A stretch of DNA of 64,000 nt from Triplophysa rosa (taxonomy: Eukaryota > Chordata > Actinopteri > Cypriniformes > Nemacheilidae): contig NC_079910.1 in assembly GCF_024868665.1 (NCBI RefSeq), positions 12,868,425 to 12,932,424 on the forward strand. The letters are read 5' to 3'. This document shows positions 17,656 through 60,400 of the stretch, in pieces. The notes beneath the pieces were generated by a model, which was not told the origin of the DNA, made no database searches, and worked only from the letters and a program-made list of their open reading frames with translations. The number at the start of each line of letters is the position of its first letter. Position 1 is the stretch's first letter. The position numbers were made by a program, and so were the translations under genes.

Positions 17656-19344
17656 CAAATATTCCATCTAGTCTTGAAATTTCATATAAATGCTAAATTA
17701 TTAAGTCAATGTGTGATAGTGATATGTTAGTTTATATGATAATTACCAAGACAACAAAAATGTGCACAAAATCAAGCAGGCTCAAAGTGTTAAAAGTACA
17801 TAAAATGTTTTTTATTTTTTTAACTAATGGCATTTTATTTAAATATAAAGCATATACAGCATCAGGCAGGATTTTATCTTTCATGTTGTCATGTCATAAA
17901 GATGAAGGGGTGAGAGAGTGTACCTACATCAAGCCTGAGGAACACTCAATGTCCATTGGGATTATTGTTCTACCTAGTGCATTTATTTCATTACAAAGCA
18001 GACATCAAAAAAAGAAAAAAAATAGTGCAATATCTTTTTCTCTACTCACACAGAAGAGGAAGTGTTAATGTTCTAAGGCGTTTTCTTTCCATGTTTGTAT
18101 TGCATACAGAATAGAAGACAAAGGACTCAAATTATACTCTTCGTAAAATTTGTGCCGCTTATATCTCAAAAAGGAAAAAGGTTTGTTACGGTAGCTGTAA
18201 TGGTCCGCTGGAAAACAATGCCATGCCGTAACAAGAAAAATGTAGCATGTACTCTGACATTAAGAAATGTAAAAGTTAGCTCATAAATGCTTTTTACATA
18301 TTGTGGTGTATATAAACATTATCTTTTCTTTCTTAATATCAACGAAGAGTTTCCAAGCTTGCATTAAAGCAGCTTAATGGTAAGGATCATTATTTTTTTT
18401 TAAGTCTGAACATATATCCTTACGTGTCCAAAAACATTCAATGCAAGTTACGCTCTATGAATAACAGCTGTGGTAATTGTAATGTTTATTACAGTAATGC
18501 ACGTACGATGTAAGTCTAAGGGCTAAGACGTTATCGAGGGTTAGAATCGTTTATATACTTTTCCATACAAAAATATTTCAGATTTTATCACACTAGTCTC
18601 ATGTTAACACACTGTACTCACAAAACAGTGCATATTATAACGTTAATCCCTATGCAATTTCTTGCCCCATAGACTTCCATTATAAGTGTATTAGTGTGAA
18701 CAATTTTTTTGCTTTTTACACAAATACAGAAATTACGGATGCTGTTGATCGAGCTTAACTTGAACCCACAACATCATTTTAAACCATAAATATAATTATA
18801 TGATATGCTCAACAGTTAACTAAAAGAAAACAATAACAGCGGAGGTATTGAAGCCCATGAATTTGAAGAGGAGCTTTAAAAACTAAAAACTTCCGGCAGG
18901 AGCCCCTTTTCTGTGCTCAGTATAAACAGGGTGAATTGTCTTGCTAACTAGAATAATACTTACAAACAACAAGAATCAATGCAATACTAAAGTAGATCAG
19001 AAACAATCAAAATAAACAATCAGATCTCATGCAACACTTGCATAGAATGTTTTTCAGTCATGCTCTGATTTTCTGTCTTTTTTAAATATAGAACAATAGA
19101 TTAAAGAAAGACATGTTGATAGCAAATAAAGATGCAGTACACTAAAAGAGAGGTTCAGTCAAGGCATTTGTTATAGTGGATTTATTACCCTGACTTCCAT
19201 ACCCCAGAACATGTCAATGTCTCATTACCCTCCAAATGGCACGATAACGCTTGGTCGAATAAATACGATATCTAGTACTGAGATACACAATCTACATAAA
19301 TTTAAACTAACGTGAGAAAGGCAAGGCCTGGGGACATATGTTAG

Positions 19345-19690
19345 GGATAATCCACAGCTAGCCGTGCGTTAAAATGTTTTAATGCACAACGTGGAGGCCA
19401 AGAACCACCCGACGCGGAGACCAAGAACCACCCTATGCGAAGTGGAGGTGCATTAAAATCCTTTAACGCACGGCTATCTGTGGATTATCCTGCTTATACC
19501 ATGATCATTTGCCAAGTTAAATCTTTTATTGATGTTTACAGTGAAATTTTACATCAGACAGGTGAAAATTACAATGATTTTGTCAGTTAAATTTCAAATG
19601 TAAACAAACTTACTGGAGCTACCTGTGCGTTAAAGGGTTTTAATGCACATCTTCCAGCCAATCAGAATCGTGTATTCAAAAAGACCATGG
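19345..19690. mobile_element. Foldback element, second example
   Basis: The first part (about 19347-19490) is a palindrome from GGATAATCCACAGCTAGCCG to CGGCTATCTGTGGATTATCC with a GC-rich core (GACGCGGAG, TGCGAAGTGGAG). A third related piece (TACCTGTGCGTTAAAGGG) lies at about 19620, followed by an AATCAGA segment. The plan matches 2813-3556, so I group them. Intergenic, between ddx23 and cacnb3. Confidence 0.6.
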
Positions 19691-19775
19691 TATAAAGTGA
19701 CTTGTTTAATGACCTGAGATGGGTTGTTAACAGGTAATTGTGTCATTTCTTTGCTGACATAGAAAGGCTCATTTA

Positions 19776-20370
19776 GGCCAAAATATACTCTATGCAAAAA
19801 CGTGAACGCAAACACAAAAACGCAAAACAATTTATAGTGCAACTAAATTAAGCAGTCCCACCATTTGCCATAAGGGGCACCATAGTGTGCATTAGCATAA
19901 ACATACATACCGTTTATAATATTGTGTTTAAAGAAAATATTGTTATCTTGTTAAAATTGTAAGTTATTTGTTACAAGTTACGCAAGTATGTGAACGCAAA
20001 CACAAAAAACGCAAAACAATTTATAGTGCAAGTAAAATATGCAGTCCCACCATTTGCCACAAGGGGCACCGTTGTGTGCATTAGCATAAACACACATACA
20101 TTAGTGCTTTTAAATGCCTACTACTGTTATAGTGGAGTGATCTTTAAAGAAAATCTTACGTTATCTTTTTAAAATCGTAATTTATTTTTATTTGTACTGT
20201 ATTTGTAAGAAACTGGATGAACTGTTGGCACAATAGTTAACCTAAAAAAAAAGTTTGCACTAAAGCTCCTTTCTGCCGAGAATAAGATGCATACTTTTTG
20301 TTAAAATGGAAAAATCAAGCATACACAACGAAGCATTTGCGTTCACATGTTTGCACAGAGTATGTTTGGA
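19776..20370. mobile_element. MITE with internal tandem duplication
   Basis: Ends GGCCAAAATATACTCTATGC and GCACAGAGTATGTTTGGA are inverted repeats, flanked by cattta on both sides (19770-19775, 20371-20376). Inside, a unit of about 188 bp beginning TGAACGCAAACACAAAAA occurs twice (from 19803 and from 19991). Both units contain GCAGTCCCACCATTTGCC. The second unit has an extra insertion. Intergenic. Confidence 0.75.
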
Positions 20371-21078
20371 CATTTACATTCACTGTGTGTAGTGGCCACT
20401 AGGTATTGTATCCCATGTTTGGATTTCAGTGTGTGATAGAACATACTAGCCACACTGAAGGTTCATTCTTGGTCTGTAAGACAAGCTTTTTACAATCTAC
20501 ATTTAGGGTGGTGTTTCTCAAAGTGCATTCTGGGAGTGTATAGATCCAACACAATCAATAGAGGGACGGTCAATTTAACACAGTCCCTCTGACGGACATT
20601 ACGTCAGTGTGGAGGAGTTAAGGCATGCAACTATACATTCACTCAAGTCTCTGTGCATGTTTGTTATGAACTCTGTAATCTACGTGATAAGTTTTACGTA
20701 TAAACATTGCATTATACTGGAAAGATTATATTAGTTAACTAAGAAAAATAATTTCTTGGATGGCGACATTTGGGGTACGTCCTCAAATATACAGGCCATC
20801 ACAACGAACGAATCACAAATTGTTTTAATTCTAAATTTGATCTCCCAAATGACTGGAATCAATACAGTGCTACATGAAAGTGTACTGCAACTTTACGTGG
20901 CTTCACATAACCGTACAACAGACCAATGTTACATACGCGTCTCACGTCAACGATCTCTGAGTGAAAGCAATCCTGACTTTGTAAACATCACAATATTTCT
21001 TAAAACAGGATACAGATCTGTATGATAAAGTAATCTTTAAAGAATTATATTCAGGATCTGTTTCATTTTTCATTCAAC

Positions 21079-21109
<31 letters not shown>

Positions 21110-21110
21110 T
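21079..21110. repeat. (TA)n microsatellite
   Basis: Alternating AT tract broken by a single G. The surrounding 20377-21200 has no feature I can name. Confidence 0.9.
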
Positions 21111-21201
21111 AATGTCCATTAGCTATCCTTACATGTGTTACTATTAACCTGTTGCAGTTTTAAATATCAACAAAAATGAGTAATATATTTTAAGTCTTCT
21201 A

Positions 21202-21399
21202 TAGGGCGATTCACATTTTGCGTTACACTCTGAAAAGTTGAACTATTTCCATCTCGATGCGGTGCCTAGAAAAATGTGTGCGCCGCACCGTATGCTCGTC
21301 ACGACCACATCACTCCCTATTTGCGCGCGCATGCCGCGTGTCTACTTTTAAAATAACGAACTTGCGCGTACGAAAGACGTGAAATGTGAATCGCCCCTA
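21202..21399. mobile_element. GC-rich MITE
   Basis: Inverted ends TAGGGCGATTCACATTTTGC and TGAAATGTGAATCGCCCCTA enclose a 198-bp element that is clearly GC-richer than its surroundings (GTGCGCCGCACC, TTGCGCGCGC). No clear target duplication is visible. The hAT-like assignment is inference. Confidence 0.7.
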
Positions 21400-21959
21400 A
21401 AGGTCCTGTTTCAACCCTAATGTGCAAATAGTCCTAAATAATTGTATTTGAGACATGCAGTGGTACAGATATACAGGTAAACATTAAGGCCAGTCTCATT
21501 GGAAAAACCTTAGCCTAAACTGCTACAGGTAACTTTCCAATCTAGAAGTCGTGGTAAAGAGAAAAGGATCTTGGATTTGGTCGTAATATTTAATTAGAAT
21601 AACCAATTTAACGTTGACTGAACGTTAAATCACTTATTTTTGTTTTCTAGGTCAGTAAGGTGTGACACTGTTCATTTAAAGTAGCTCACGGTAACCGCCC
21701 CTTCGAACGCCCAGAGCCCCAAAGAGGAAAGAGCTGCAGGAAAAGAAAGATGGAGGAAGATCACTCGTTTGAGATACACATTCTCCTCAGGGAAGTCTGA
21801 TGCTGTTTACTAGTCAGGCAACTACATTTCTTGTCTACTTAGACAAAAACTGTTTGCCAAACTTACATGTCAACAGCATGGTAAATCACCAAAGCCAAAA
21901 GATTATTTACATAGCGCCTAATATATCTTTAGCCATCAGGCAAAAAACTATATTTATCA

Positions 21960-22372
21960 GGTGGCTCAATTTAAGTTAAATTCAAGTATACTTTAAGAAG
22001 TATGTGTATATCAATGTATTAGTAGTATAATTGTGTGTACTATTTCAATAAGTGGGACTAAATTGGCCCAGTTTAGTTTATGAAACTTAAAGTACACTTT
22101 AAGTTTACTTTTAAGTACATTTTAATTTGTACTGCAACTATACTACAAGTGAATAGCTATACTGATAGTATACTTTAATACTTTTAACACATTTTTAGTT
22201 TATAAAAGTACACTTTGAAGTAAACTCTCTATAAACTAAAAAGTGAAAAATGTACTTATAGGCTCCTCAAGAGACTTCGATTTTCTACAATTTTAAGTAT
22301 ATTTCTGAGCAGCACATAAAATGTAGACTAAAAGTATACTTTTTTATTTTTATCATAAAAGAAGTATACTAA
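21960..22372. repeat. AAGTATACTT-type dispersed repeat
   Basis: AT-rich sequence full of AGTATACTT, AAGTACACTT and similar units. Its right part (about 22290-22372) matches 30990-31110, sharing AAGTATATTTCT and AAAAGAAGTATACTAAT. The GGCCCAGTTTAGT segment is shared with 53630-53645, so a dispersed family is present. Confidence 0.6.
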
Positions 22373-22634
22373 TGGACGGTTCACACAAAACATGTTTTTC
22401 CATTCCTCTCCACTGCTTTTCCATTGTTTTATATGTTAAAATGCGCAAAATCGACATATTTTATTATGTTGTTATGCCCCGTCTCGCATCTTACGCGAAT
22501 TAAGTTGGCATGGCAATTTCTGTTATTAAAAGTGTGTCTCGAGACCCTCGTGTTTTGCGCTTTTTAAAACCATTCCCAAGCACTACGTCTTGCGTTTTTA
22601 GACGCAAAAACGCATTCTGTGTGAACACCCCCTA
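22372..22634. mobile_element. MITE with GTTCACACA termini
   Basis: The ends GGACGGTTCACACAAAA and TTCTGTGTGAACACCCCCTA are inverted repeats. The interior includes CGCAAAAACGCATTC-like segments. Non-coding. The stretch 22635-23657 is otherwise plain and probably includes the cacnb3 3' UTR. Confidence 0.6.
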
Positions 22635-23015
22635 ATAGTACACTTGAATACATTTCTTGTTTAAGAGGGTTCCTACATATAGCATTATTGATTCTCCTAT
22701 ATATTTTTTCACGAGTAGCCTGTTTCCTCATCCTCATGCTTTCTCTACCAACAGATGACTTGCAAGTGTGTACAATGAACATTCGGATTCGGCCAGTCAT
22801 AGAAAACTACCTATGAAGATAGTTATAAAATAACGTTTTCCAAATCTACAGTTAACAAAAACTGGTGAGCTACAAGAGGTTCTATAAAAAAGCAAAAATA
22901 CAGACAATAATTTACTTGCGGCATCTCCAGTTTTCAATGTGTATCATTTCTTAGGACAAAAGTGGCCTGACCTGTTTCGATTCATATGCAGCAGTATGGA
23001 AATTGACTGCCTCTC

Positions 23016-23021
23016 TTTATT
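23016..23021 (-). promoter_or_regulatory. cacnb3: Candidate cacnb3 poly(A) signal
   Basis: AATAAA on the minus strand about 640 nt past the cacnb3 stop. Other minus-strand A/T-rich candidates occur further out, so its use is not certain. Confidence 0.35.
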
Positions 23022-23657
23022 CTGGCCTTCTGTGCGATCCAAGACTACAGTCGCAATTTAAAAGTTGCACTCCACAAAAGCAGAGCGTAACCCTGTTTGC
23101 CCTGAATTCCTGAACACATTTACATGGTGCTTTTGCAAAATGTGTGCTACATCTGTGACAAAAAAGTGACTGATCATACCAGGCGCCTGAATGACTGAAG
23201 CTGTCCAGAGGCCATGAGAAAAGAAACCAAAATATGGTGACCTTCACCTTTACAAAGCATTAACAAGAAGCTTTCAAAATAAGATGCAACAAAATGCTAC
23301 GATATCTTTCATTATGACTAACAACCCATGCTATAAAAGTGCTTTTTCTTTTCCCATAATGCCATCTGTGCTCATTAGGTTTAGGGAGAGGGAAAACTGA
23401 ACTCCATGATATGCAAAATAAAAAAGTAATATTTGTCTTAATTGGGGTTTTCATCCAAAGGAAGCTCGAATTCAATTTTGATAAGAACATGCGTTTGCCC
23501 TTCAAAGAGAAAAGCTGTGCTGTTTTTAAAAGCCATCATAGTGCAATATGACCTCAATGACCACAAAAGCTCAAAAAACAGCAAGATCTTTTCCCATCCA
23601 CATCAGTCCGATTCATAACCCTGACCCTCTCTTCCCTAACATCTGCCGACGGGGCGG

Positions 23658-45900
<22,243 letters not shown>

Positions 45901-46324
45901 CTATTTGAGAGCGCAGGGAGGCGGGTGCATGGATGCATTGGTGCTTATTGGAAGAAACGGTGATACGAAATACATATGCCTGTCGAGGAGGAAGGGAGTA
46001 TTACGATTGAACACTGATGCCAATCTATCTGAGCCATATGCGTAACGATCCTAAAGGTCCCTGGCGAGAATAACCCTAAATCCAGAAATTCAAATGCATG
46101 CGTGCAACGGTGCAAATGCAATGTCTTTTTCTTATGCATGCACCTTTTCTGATGTGTCTCGCGCCACCGCGAACAGTATGTGCAGATAACTCTCTCTCTC
46201 CCCCTAGTGCATGCAATATTTGCCCCTGTTGTGTCTTGAGTGTTTGTGTCCACCTCATTACCAGAAAGGCACCACGAATTGCGCAATGATTGATTGATCT
46301 TGACATTCTCCGATATGCAAGGGT

Positions 46325-46400
46325 AACAACATATTTTGAGAAATGTCATTCTTCAAAATACATTGTGTTTTGCAGAAGAAAGTCACAGGTTTGGAATGAT
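46325..46400. mobile_element. AGTTCACCC-type element, internal fragment
   Basis: ATATTTTGAGAAATGTCATTC and TTTTGCAGAAGAAAGTCACAG match the inner part of the family. Neither end is present. Intergenic, upstream of cacnb3. Confidence 0.45.
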
Positions 46401-46444
46401 TCTTGAGGTACTGTTGCCATACTAATTGATAGATTACTGATTGA

Positions 46445-46572
46445 CTTGTTGGGTCTTAGCCGGTTCTTCAGCCTGACCAGCTAAAACCCACTTCACCAAA
46501 AAAGTGGCGACAGCTAGCCCCTCTAAAACCAGCCAGCTTTACCAGCTAAACCACTTAAAACCAGGCTTTTTT
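46445..46572. repeat. CCAGCTAAA-rich repeat
   Basis: CCAGCTAAAACCCACTT, AAACCAGCCAGC, ACCAGCTAAACCACTT and AAAACCAGGC are degenerate copies of one short unit, a familiar fish repeat type. The rest of the intergenic stretch 45901-49260 is repeat-poor, with an exon-like block at 47520-47830. Confidence 0.55.
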
Positions 46573-49342
46573 CGGAATATGGAAGTGACACACTGCTGCA
46601 AACAGGGATTTTAGGTTATTATTTTGACTGTATATCAATGAGGCCCTCTGTTGGTTGGGCATAAAAACATGGGTGCTTACAAACATGTTTATTCTGACAC
46701 AGCATAATTATATTTTCACCGGTGCATATAAAATTATTATTAAGCAAAGTAATTCCAATTTTTTTATCTAATAAAACAAACATTGTAATTACGTTAAAAA
46801 GTAAAATCTGTATTTGGAACTTAAATTGCATTCAAATATAATGTATGTTAGTATGTATGTGCTTGCAGTAACAAGGATTTTTGGACCATTTTCATTTTGT
46901 GTAAACTAGATGTTTTTAACATGGTAAGAGGCAAAGATGATCACCTTTACATCCCAAATGCATTGTCGTTTTTGACGCCGTGCTTGCTTAACTAAACCGT
47001 TAGGTGGCACCAGTGGCTAAATAAACGTACAGAATGATTGTAAAATCATTTGTTTTCATGTGTTACTGAGGTGTAATTTCTCTATGCACACAGAAAATCC
47101 CCAAAGTCAACACTAATGTCTATGCGAACATTTTACACAGTTTTACATACCTACAATGAATGAATGAATGATCAGAAGTCCTTTATCCCTGGAACACAGA
47201 AACTGGTATCACACATTCGTTCTACAAATTTCAAAGTTTTAGGTACATAGATTATGGATGCAGAACACAAGACTAAATGGGTGGTGGCTGTTTATTCCAT
47301 AATTACCCAGCATTTAGTAAGAATTACTTACAGTAATATATAGCTTATGCTAATATATCAATACATACAGTATAATTGTAAATATGTATTAAAGGGTTCT
47401 GAAGTCAGATCCTCTTTGAAACTAGAACATGCATGTGCAAGACATATATTTCTAATCAGACAAGACCAATAAAAATGAATGACCAATAAAATGACTTTTG
47501 GCATTGTCGCCACCACAACCACTCACCGGAGACCAGAGGACCGCAGGGTCCCAGACTTCACATTCTTTCTCCTTCCACAGAGACAAAACAATAACTGAGG
47601 AATCCTATTGTTAGTATAATTTTCACAGTTATTTAGGCCAAGTAAATGGGACATGAGACTAAAATACTGTATTACATTAATTAAGCCCACCATGAAATAG
47701 AACATGTGATATCCTGGAGCGACGGGGACATTGTCTGGGTCTCCCGTGGGTTTTAAATTCTTCAGTCTGGTGTGGCAGGGGGTCTGCTTACAGTCATAAC
47801 AGTAACAAAATCCCTAAACGTTTGTGCACTTATCACTTTTGTTATAACCATAGTAAAGGAACCAAGACGAAACTACATCAATAAAGAAGGCAAATAGATA
47901 AAGCAAATTGTGGCAATCATATTACAATGCTGTTAAACTGTCATACACAACCTTGTAAAGAAAAACACACATAATCAGAAAAAATACAAAGGCGAACTTG
48001 TATGTTTTACAGTATATGGTATCAATCAATAAAGAACTAAGTGAATAATAAAAGTGTTTAGAAGTTTGTGACCAAAACATGTTTTACCTAAGGAGTTACA
48101 TATGGAATAAAGAAACCTTGGCAAGATGTCAACAGGGCCTTCACCATATCCTGTCCTGTCACCATCACAGTGATTTTTTGGGGAAACCCATTAACTCTGA
48201 GCACATGTGAATCTAGAAAAAGAGCATCTGGGCAGGAGTCTCTTTAGGGCCCCTTAATAAGACTCCCATGCGTTCAGCCAATAGTCTGGCCACTGAATAA
48301 AGCAATCATTACAAACTAATAAAGACTGACCTATGTGCATCCATCACCACCTCCCACTCCAATGCTGCAAATAGACAAGCTTTTTAAAAAACCAACAGTA
48401 CAAAAGCTTCAACAGAAGGAAAGAAACAAATAGACGAGACAGCGGATCATTGTCACATTGACATTAACACAGGTGCTGTCATCTAGTAACTTAAGGTTTT
48501 GAGTCAAGGTGCATTCTGTTACCTTTCAAAGTAGCCTATAGGAATGATTCAGTTACAAAAACAATGTGAAACACATCAAAACTCAGTTTATCTTCAAAGT
48601 ATCATTTATCTAGATTGCAGGTCTGTGCATTCTGGGAACTCTCAACAAGCACTATAACTTTATAAACCATAAAGTTATTTATAGTTCGTTAAAAAAAACA
48701 CCTGTTGCTTTATGAACTATAAATGTACTCTTTGTACATTTATTTGAATGTTTTACATTTCTTGTTCCTTATCTGTTGTGACATTCACACTGAAATAATA
48801 AGAATAAATAAGTTAAAAAAATTAAAGAAAGAAACATACAAATAAACCTAAAACAACTGAGATGAACCAATATATCAAAGTTAAATAAACTTAGAAGAGG
48901 GAAGTTAGGGGGTCTTGCAAAGGGTCAGCTTAAAGAGTTTACAATGGGGCTAAGGACCACCCAGGGTAAAACGTCCTTTTGATATTTTCCCCCAGCAAAA
49001 CAGCTCTTTTAAACACATTTTTATCTTATGCAGTGCTATTACTTATTTATAAAATGTCTCAGGTTACGTTTATAGCAATCAAAGTAAATTCTCTGGACAT
49101 TACATTGAGTAGCCTATATTAAATATATTATAATATCTAAATGGAGAAACTTTTTTCATTTACTACTCTTTACTGTTCGCATCCTCTTTTATTCTGTGGA
49201 CTGTACCTCTTAAAAGGTCGTTTTAAAGATTTTTTATGATAAGCAGATAATTCATCTCTAATCACTGTATCTTGGTGGCAGTAGTGCTCCGCCGTTCGAT
49301 GCTTTGTGCTCGAGCCGCTAGCTGGGCGGAGAGAAAGAACTC

Positions 49343-49343
<1 letters not shown>

Positions 49344-49374
<31 letters not shown>
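49344..49374. repeat. (TC)n tract
   Basis: CT dinucleotide tract ahead of the mtcl2 start, probably in its promoter or 5' UTR. Confidence 0.9.
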
Positions 49375-49377
<3 letters not shown>

Positions 49378-49732
49378 GTCTCTCAACACATTCAGCAGAC
49401 GAGAAAGAGAGAGAGGAGCATCTGCAATTCAAAACTGAGGACACGTACGAGGGAATATCTTGCGATCGTTGGGAAGAAAACACAATATAAACATCGCAAT
49501 CCAGGCAGTAACCTACTATATTTTTCTCTGGGATTTAGCTGATTTAAATGGTTTCACTGTAGGTAAGCTCTGTTGTGTAGCTTTTACCAGTTCAACTTCA
49601 GCGTTCAGAAAGAGGAGATAACATTTCTGCTTCATTCGTGGCTCGTAAACGGAATGAATGACCAAGACAAAGGTTGACAGCGGTTCCCCGACGCATTTTG
49701 TCTCGCCGAAAGAGAAGAGGCAAAAGCAGAAG

Positions 49733-57497
<7,765 letters not shown>

Positions 57498-60400
57498 GTG
57501 AGGGTGACAGGTTATATACTGTACTCAGTGGGTTTTAAAACAAACTGGAGCTTTTCCAGACATGATGAAATGCTCATTTGATTTGTGGGTAATGAAGCAA
57601 TAAGTAGCAAGCTGGTTGTGAATTGCAATGATTTCTCTCTAATAAGTAATTATTTCAAAGCTCCAAACTGTAACACTGGCCTCTACATCGCCATCTATGT
57701 TTAAATTGTAAATGGGTCAAATGGTGTCAAATTGACGTAATTTGCAAAGTTGTCCCCACAGCTTTTATGTAATTGCTCAATAGCAAATTTTTGCTAGCAA
57801 AGGATTGCAGTTTTAACCAGATTTGTCAATTTTCTTGCATGGAAAGTACTCACCAAACTCAACATCATGACGCAGTTGCTAAGCTGTTCTGAGTGGTTGC
57901 TAGGTGGCTCCCTAAAACCGTACCTATTCTGTTTATGAATTAATATAGAATTGAAGTCAGGTGAAAAGTGCGACCACAAATATCTGCCATTTTGATTGGA
58001 AACTGTTGGAAGTATAAGTTCAATTGAAACAATAGAAATGATTCTTTAAGTTTTATATCAAGTTTGTCTAGAATTGAAAATGAAGGGGACTTTTACTTTG
58101 CTTTGTTTGCTTTAATATTCATCGACTCTTGATTAGGAGTTTCTGGGGATCGTTCTAAAGGAAATTGTTTATATTTGACTTGATTTGGCTTGAGGCAGAA
58201 TGTTAATGTTGTGTAGTTTTGTAATAAAATACATTTTGTAGTTTAAAATATAGCCCAGTGCAGCCCAGAGTCCTGATCTGTTGACTTTCTCTGTGTAAAT
58301 GTCAGCTTGGGGGCTAAAAGATAAGCACTCCAATTTAGCATTCGATTTTCCTCTCGTGACAGTTTAACAAGGAGGAACATAAAGCAGGCTCTGTGTTTTG
58401 TTAATTCCTGTATTTTGGCATGCAAACTTTCTTTTTCTCTTGCTAATAGATGTTTCTTTGTTTTTTGAGTAATATATTGTTGGCTGGAATGTCTGCATTG
58501 GCTCAATGGTTGGTCTGTGGTCTATTAGCAATGCCTGTTGTGTTATAGAAAGTGACGATGAATGCATTATTGAATATATCAACGGTCAGAAGTGGCAACA
58601 CTTGTTTCTTTCAGAATGATTTTACGGGCTGTTTCGTACTGCTGTGATTGTTGATGCCCTTTCTCTGATTTGCTGGGCTGCAGCGCTATGGGTTGGCTCA
58701 CAGGTCTGTTCTGCGATCTTATTGGCTGAAAGCCAAGGGCAGGATTTGTGGCACTGTGTTGTTGACCCTTGAATTTTATGCGTACTTCTGTACTCATGGT
58801 GCCAGTTCACAGACTGCAGTTCACTAAAAATACAAATTAAGCTAAATAAAACAAATAACGTTTAGTAAATGCACACACTGTATGGGTAAGATAATTACAA
58901 ATGAAATACAACACAAATGTATGTCTGTACTCTTGAGTCAGAATTTGTCACCTTTCAGATAATACACACCCACAGGATGCTTTTAAGAAAAACAAACCCT
59001 ACACTGTTCATACTGTACTAAAGTTATGAAAAGCCACACAAACGATTACTTAAAGAAGAAAAGGGATGAATCATCACAGACAGTCTTGTAAAGACATGCA
59101 ACAGAAGAAGAGAAAGAGTGGATGATGTTAAGATTGGTTGTTTAGCAGAGAACATTGATATATTACGAAACATGATAGATGATGGTTAGATTAATACTGA
59201 GACACACACATATCAGGAATACAATGAAGAAAAATGATGAAGTCAATGTCAAATCAATGTTGACTCGAGTAACTCTCTTAATATACTTTCCTGGTCTTAT
59301 CACGCATATGTGCATGCTCTTTATTAAAAAAAATGAATATAGAAAATATATCAGATTAAGAAAAAATAAGTAAAGTATTAAATAATTACGTCAAATTTAA
59401 CGTCGACTATGTATATTCCCTTCTTGCACAAAAATAAATGCTCAGAATAAAAGCTTGACTTCTTTCGGCCTACCATTAACCCAAACTCCAAAACGGTTTA
59501 TTTTCCTTTCCCACAAGCCTTTGATTCTCTGTCCACTTGTATTTTCTTTCTGCCTCTGTCTGTTCTTCATTTAACACACGATCTGTATCGATCTGTACTA
59601 CAGCGGCTGTAAAGTCTCACGGGTGATTAGGTGCACGTGTGTTTGTGTGTTTATGAGCTTCTGATGGTGGTCTCACTGTGGAGGGGCTGCCTTATAAGAA
59701 TCAGGTGTTTGAAAACTGGCTCTTTTCTATCTTTTGCCTTCCTTTTTTACATTTTCTTGTCATCTGAGACATACACAGCTTTGCGGGTATGATTTAGTGC
59801 TCTAAGTAAAACAGCTTGATATGTATATCATGAATTCTTGGAGTCGTCCTACTGCTTGTTTGCTGACTTAAAGCACTTCAGTCTTTGAAGCTTCTTGACT
59901 GTTAAAGGGAAGCGGTCCTATGAGACTGACTGGATCTTTATTTATATTTTTCAGGAAGCCTGTATCTTTGTTTTGCTCTGAGGGGGAAACCCTGAGAAAG
60001 GAAGGAAGTTCAGGGTCAATGGGGCTGTGTTCATTAACTCACTCTCATCTCAGATGGAAACAAACACTCACCAGTCATAGCACAGTCACAGCCAGCAGAG
60101 TCATGCTATTTAAACTTTAAAGCCCTCGCTCAATGTGCAACAAAAAAAGAAACTGAAAGTTTTGAGGATTCCAGAATATTATTTAGATATTCTGGGAAGA
60201 CCCTGAACATTTCAGGAATGCATGTTTGTATTAAACTGGTACGCTAAAGCAATAAGCCCCAAGAAGCAGTGGGTTGGGGTATTTTATAACGGCGTAGAAC
60301 TCCGCTCAGCCAATCAGAATCAAGGACCAGAACTGACCGTTTTATAATAGTACATATTCTCTCAGAACTAGAGCAATGCAGTGCTGACCAATAGTCATAG

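Noticed and set aside
45945..46349. A 134-codon minus-strand frame just upstream of cacnb3
   Set aside because: Low-complexity, unlike any known N-terminus, ends in a MITE fragment; more likely promoter or 5' flank.
48626..48640. GCATTCTGGGAACT resembling an inverted ZNF143 half-site; also 20524
   Set aside because: Only the core matches and no start-site motifs lie nearby, unlike 8351-8369.
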